Assembly (NCBI RefSeq): GCF_005869225.1
Contig: NZ_SWFP01000003.1
Coordinates: 372,001 to 436,000, forward strand
Direction of reading: 5' to 3'
Origin: Dyadobacter bucti
Lineage (GTDB): Bacteria; Bacteroidota; Bacteroidia; Cytophagales; Spirosomataceae
Length of the DNA: 64,000 nucleotides
Part shown: piece after piece, positions 60,834 through 64,000 of the stretch
Position numbering within the stretch: position 1 is the stretch's first letter
Layout: the number at the start of each line of letters is the position of its first letter
Notes under the pieces: generated by a model
Database searches by the model: none
Told to the model about the DNA's origin: nothing
Seen by the model: only the letters and a program-made list of their open reading frames with translations
Program-made: the position numbers and the translations under genes

Positions 60834-61751
60834 ATGATTCAAAGATTTCGCTCCATAAAGTTTCTTTTCCACATCGGGTTGGCAACTGTTTTTTTATCGG
60901 CTCCCGTGTCCGCCCAGGAACAGGATCTCAAAGCCGGCATCACAGAAATTGTCGGGAAAGCAAATGGCACAATAGGCGTAGGGATTATGCACCTGGAAAC
61001 CCGGGAAACAACTATTGTGAATGAAAAACACAAATTCCCGATGCAGAGTGTCTTCAAATTCCCCCTCGCCATGGCGGTGCTGGACCAGGTGGATAAAGGA
61101 AAACTTTCGCTGGATCAGAAAATACATATCACCAAAAAAGACCTTCTGCCGAAAACCCATAGTCCGTTGCGGGATAAATATCCGGACGGCAACGTAGATA
61201 TTACGCTCGCCGCGATATTGGATGCAACGGTTTCATGGAGCGATAACAATGGCTGTGATATACTTTTCAGGCTGCTCGGCGGACCGAAAAATGTCCAGGC
61301 TTACATTCATAATCTAGGCGTAAAGGACATTGCCATTGTGGCTACGGGAGAAGAAATGTCCAGGCACTGGGATGTGCAGTTTACAAACTGGTGTGAGCCC
61401 AAGGCTATGTTGCAATTACTTAATATTTTTCAAAAAGGGAAAAAGCTTTCGAAAAGCAGCACTGATTTTCTCAGGAAATCAATGGTGGACTCTCCGACGG
61501 GACCGAAGCGGATCAAGGGCTTGCTTCCTAAAACGGCGGTTGTCGCACACAAAACAGGAACTTCCGGCACCAATGACAAATGTGTCACCGCAGCCAACAA
61601 CGATGTAGGCATCATCACTTTGCCGGATGGAAAACATATAGCTCTGGTGGTTTACGTTTCCAATTCGACCCTGGACGAAAAAGGGCGTGATCTGGTGATA
61701 GCCCAAATAGCAAAAGCGGCTTATGATCATTATGCCGAAAGTAAAAAATAA
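60834..61751 (+). CDS. Class A (A2-like) beta-lactamase, Glu166 position replaced
   Basis: A 305-residue exported serine beta-lactamase. Signal peptide to about residue 27 (PVSAQ). Motifs: S72-V-F-K75 (S70-x-x-K73), S136-D-N138 (SDN), K240-T-G242 (KTG). Around the omega loop the pattern ATGEEMSRHWDVQFTNW aligns with the A2 family's T-E-x-x-M-H: Gly172 stands where the catalytic Glu166 is expected, and Ser where His/Asn170 is expected, although two Glu follow immediately. The relation to the CfxA/PER-like A2 group (QF/YxNW motif) is by pattern recall. It lies 37 bp after the CNNM gene on the same strand. Activity against cephalosporins or another role is uncertain. Confidence 0.85.
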   Translation: MIQRFRSIKFLFHIGLATVFLSAPVSAQEQDLKAGITEIVGKANGTIGVGIMHLETRETTIVNEKHKFPMQSVFKFPLAMAVLDQVDKGKLSLDQKIHITKKDLLPKTHSPLRDKYPDGNVDITLAAILDATVSWSDNNGCDILFRLLGGPKNVQAYIHNLGVKDIAIVATGEEMSRHWDVQFTNWCEPKAMLQLLNIFQKGKKLSKSSTDFLRKSMVDSPTGPKRIKGLLPKTAVVAHKTGTSGTNDKCVTAANNDVGIITLPDGKHIALVVYVSNSTLDEKGRDLVIAQIAKAAYDHYAESKK

Positions 61752-61784
61752 GCCATGTCATTTCTTAAAACCTTAATGTTCTGA

Positions 61785-62408
61785 TTGGTGCGGATTACAG
61801 TTGAAAATATTGGGAAGAAATTTGTGACCGAGTGGATAATCCGTCATGCGAGTTTTGAACTTTCGGGGGGACAAAAATATACTTTTGTAGGGCCTAACGG
61901 AAGCGGAAAGTCTACGCTTCTCCAGTTACTGACCGGCATTATGCCTGTAACCGAGGGTGTCATTAAATACAATGATAATTCAGGCAAGGAAATCGAGATA
62001 GATAATTGGTATAAACATCTGGTCATCGCCGCACCCTATCTTGAACTGATCGAGGAATTTACCCTGCGTGAACTGATTGAATTTCACAGCAGCTTCAAAC
62101 CGTTGAAAAAAGGTATTTCATTCGCCGATTTTGAGGATTTTGTACAGTTATCCCACGCCAGCGGGAAAATTATAAGGCATTTCTCTTCCGGTATGAAGCA
62201 ACGCGTAAAGCTAGGGCTGGCGTTTCTGTCAGACGTGCCGGTGATTTTTCTGGATGAACCTACTACCAACCTGGACGTTCAGGGCATACGCTGGTACCTC
62301 GATCACGTGGTTGATAACACAGATAATCAGCTTGTTTTGCTCGGGTCGAATGTGGAGCAGGAATATGAATTTTGTGAAAATATCATTACCGTTTCTGCGT
62401 TCAAATAA
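61785..62408 (+). CDS. ABC transporter ATP-binding protein
   Basis: A 207-residue ABC ATPase subunit of the CcmA-like kind. Walker A is GPNGSGKST (about 36-44), the Q-loop region is IAAPYLELIEEFTLRE, the signature is FSSGMKQRVKLGLAF (about 124-138) and Walker B with the catalytic Glu is PVIFLDEPTTNLD (about 143-155). The H-loop His is replaced by Asn (LLGSNVEQEYEF), which occurs in this Bacteroidota subgroup. The start is TTG at 61785 or GTG at 61788; there is no ATG close to the N-terminal RITVENIGKKF. No permease gene is next to it in the window, so the transported substrate is unknown. Confidence 0.85.
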   Translation: MVRITVENIGKKFVTEWIIRHASFELSGGQKYTFVGPNGSGKSTLLQLLTGIMPVTEGVIKYNDNSGKEIEIDNWYKHLVIAAPYLELIEEFTLRELIEFHSSFKPLKKGISFADFEDFVQLSHASGKIIRHFSSGMKQRVKLGLAFLSDVPVIFLDEPTTNLDVQGIRWYLDHVVDNTDNQLVLLGSNVEQEYEFCENIITVSAFK

Positions 62409-62426
62409 AAACGTGAAGTACATTTT

Positions 62427-64000
62427 ATGAGGGAAACTTTACAGTCAATTCTGCTATTGATCCTGATTTTTCTTTGTGGCGCGGGCAGCAAAGTCCGGGC
62501 AGGAGGAATGTACTTTATCGAAAACAAGGGGCAATGGGAGAAGGAGATATTGTTCCGGGCCGAAATCCCAGGCGGTTTTCTATTCCTTAAAAAGCAATCG
62601 ATCGTATATGTGCTGTATAATGCTTCGGAGGTGTCCGCCAGGCATGCCGGCAGGCCTGTAAAAACTGCTTTGGCAAAGGGAAATGTGCTTTTTAAAGAAA
62701 CCATCTCGGCACATGGGGTGGAAGTACAGTTTCAGAACGCTTCGCAGACCGTTACATACAAGGCAAATAAGGAAGTCAAAACACGTTTCAATTATTTTTT
62801 AGGAAAAGACCCTACCGGCTGGTCTGGCAATGTAAAAGGCTATGAGGAAATACGCTATCAAAACCTTTATGATGGAATTGATATGCGCATCTATATGCAT
62901 CGATTTACGCTTAAATATGAATTTATAGTTCATCCTCAGGCAGATGCGTCACAAATCCGGATGAAGTACAGCGGGACGGACGATATTTCTTTGAGCGAAA
63001 AAGGCCAGGTTGTTGTCAAAACTTCGGTCGGGCAGTTTAAAGAAGCGGAACCCTACTCCTTTCAAAGTGTCGCCGGTAGAACAAAGGATGTCGCCTCCCG
63101 CTTTGCCCTTAGTCCCGATCACACAGCCTCTTTTGTCCTGCCACAAGGGTATAATAAATCCGAAACACTCACGATTGATCCCGAGCTGATTTTTTCAACC
63201 TATTCCGGTTCAGGATCCGATAACTGGGGACATACTGCAACGTATGATGAGGAAGGTAACCTATATTCCGGTGGTACTGTGTTCGGGTCAGATTTTCCGG
63301 CAACTATCGGTGCTTTTCAGGTTAAATTCGGAGGAGAAGTGGATGTTTCCGTTCTCAAATTTACACCTGACGGAAGCGAGTTGCTATATGCTACCTTTCT
63401 GGGAGGAGCCGATACGGACCTTCCTAGCAGTTTGATTGTCAATAGCAGAAAAGAACTGCTGATCCTGGGCACAACGTCTTCGAGAAATTTTCCGGTAACA
63501 GCCAATGCTTTTCAAAAAGTTTTTGGAGGTGGTACCGATGTGGTGCCCATTTCCGGTCTGGAACTACCGAATGGCGCGGACATGTTCGTGTCCAGACTAA
63601 GTGCTGACGGAAAGCAGCTCGTTGCATCCACATTTCTCGGAGGCAGCGGAAATGATGGCGTAAGTATGCCGTCGGATACGGGTATACAGAACTACGGTGA
63701 CAGTTTCCGGGGCGAGATCGGTTTAGATATAGCCGGCAATATCGTGGTTGCATCGTCTACCAATTCTCCCAATTTTCCACTAAGAAACCCGGTTCAGGAT
63801 AAAATTTCGGGCCAGCAGGACGGTGTAATTCTTAAGTTTTCCCCTGACTTGAATGATCTGCTATGGAGTACTTATCTGGGTGGTAATCAGTGGGATGCTG
63901 CTTATTCAGTAAAGCCCGCGGCAAATGGTGACATTTACGTGACGGGTATTTCTCAAAGTACGGATCTGCCGGTGAATGCAAATTCGTATCAAAAGACTTT
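62427..64000 (+). CDS. DUF7948/SBBP beta-propeller surface protein (3' end outside window)
   Basis: The first 524 residues of a large exported protein still open at the window edge. A signal peptide (about 1-28) is followed by FIENKGQWEKEILFRAEIPG, the typical opening of the DUF7948 domain, with YDGIDMRIYMHR and LKYEFIVHPQADASQIRMKY (about 150-180). From about residue 250 there are seven-bladed beta-propeller (SBBP) repeats of about 45-60 residues: YATFLGGADTDL, LVASTFLGGSGNDG and LWSTYLGGNQWDA. Such proteins in Bacteroidota usually end in a type IX secretion or gliding-motility C-terminal domain, but that end is not visible here. Its role is probably adhesion or surface structure. Confidence 0.88.
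   Translation, partial: MRETLQSILLLILIFLCGAGSKVRAGGMYFIENKGQWEKEILFRAEIPGGFLFLKKQSIVYVLYNASEVSARHAGRPVKTALAKGNVLFKETISAHGVEVQFQNASQTVTYKANKEVKTRFNYFLGKDPTGWSGNVKGYEEIRYQNLYDGIDMRIYMHRFTLKYEFIVHPQADASQIRMKYSGTDDISLSEKGQVVVKTSVGQFKEAEPYSFQSVAGRTKDVASRFALSPDHTASFVLPQGYNKSETLTIDPELIFSTYSGSGSDNWGHTATYDEEGNLYSGGTVFGSDFPATIGAFQVKFGGEVDVSVLKFTPDGSELLYATFLGGADTDLPSSLIVNSRKELLILGTTSSRNFPVTANAFQKVFGGGTDVVPISGLELPNGADMFVSRLSADGKQLVASTFLGGSGNDGVSMPSDTGIQNYGDSFRGEIGLDIAGNIVVASSTNSPNFPLRNPVQDKISGQQDGVILKFSPDLNDLLWSTYLGGNQWDAAYSVKPAANGDIYVTGISQSTDLPVNANSYQKT

Noticed and set aside
1..64000. tRNA, rRNA, insertion sequences, prophage, CRISPR
   Set aside because: I looked for cloverleaf-like sequences, transposase motifs and repeat-spacer patterns and found nothing I could support.

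Overview
The window looks like a chromosomal segment of a Bacteroidota bacterium of the order Cytophagales, most like Dyadobacter or a close relative (genus is inference from gene content and style). Supporting signs are two SusC/SusD pairs, a DUF1735 lipoprotein, a type IX secretion (T9SS) C-terminal domain, a TamL lipoprotein, a DUF5686 protein, a DUF7948/SBBP-type surface protein, almost no Shine-Dalgarno sequences, and promoters of the Bacteroidota type (TTG, about 19 nt, TAnnTTTG). I see no tRNA or rRNA gene, CRISPR array, prophage or insertion sequence. Most of the window is ordinary core genome; the unusual material lies mainly in 39.2-39.4 kb and 52.2-57.9 kb.

Layout. 1-8.7 kb: lptE (cut by the window edge), a receiver-less sigma-54 activator and miaB on the minus strand, then tamL back to back with a TrmH-type RNA methyltransferase, a queuosine-precursor transporter and an alanine-type aminotransferase. 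8.7-19.6 kb: two tandem SusC/SusD nutrient-uptake operons on the minus strand, the second ending in a DUF1735 lipoprotein; a secreted M20 amidohydrolase faces away from them. 21.2-26.4 kb: an SDR oxidoreductase, an LD-carboxypeptidase, a DUF721 (DciA-like) protein and a NagZ-like GH3 fused to a serine hydrolase, a likely cell-wall recycling neighbourhood. 26.4-35 kb: ChrA, a 2-oxoglutarate/Fe(II) dioxygenase, a secreted sugar-isomerase-like protein, an M16 peptidase pair (one subunit without the zinc site), an EEP-family phosphohydrolase and a FAN1-like VRR-NUC nuclease. 35-46.4 kb: pgk, an outer-membrane beta-barrel receptor, a cold-shock protein, guaA, a tiny DUF1328 membrane protein, an M1 aminopeptidase and a DUF5686 outer-membrane protein. 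46.5-51.8 kb: a thiol/redox group (FrnE-like DsbA, nitroreductase, HxlR regulator), a PNPOx-like protein, a CE15-like esterase and a secreted cyanophycinase-like peptidase. 51.8-57.9 kb: a truncated-looking small gene, a lipoprotein, a cluster of palindromic repeats and an operon with a giant double-thermolysin protein followed by a protein that is almost only a T9SS sorting domain. 58-64 kb: class II fructose-bisphosphate aldolase, a small membrane protein, a CNNM/CBS transporter-like protein, a class A beta-lactamase, an ABC ATPase and the start of a large SBBP-repeat surface protein.

How the parts work together. Envelope building and traffic dominate: LptE (LPS export), TamL (outer-membrane assembly), SusC/D (nutrient import), DUF5686 and a TonB-type barrel, with many secreted peptidases and esterases feeding them. 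The most unusual signals are an array of 10-bp-phased GTCA/TGAC units upstream of the barrel receptor, the tandem M4 peptidase whose second copy has lost its zinc motif and whose apparent sorting domain is encoded by a separate co-oriented gene, and a class A beta-lactamase with glycine where the catalytic Glu166 should be.
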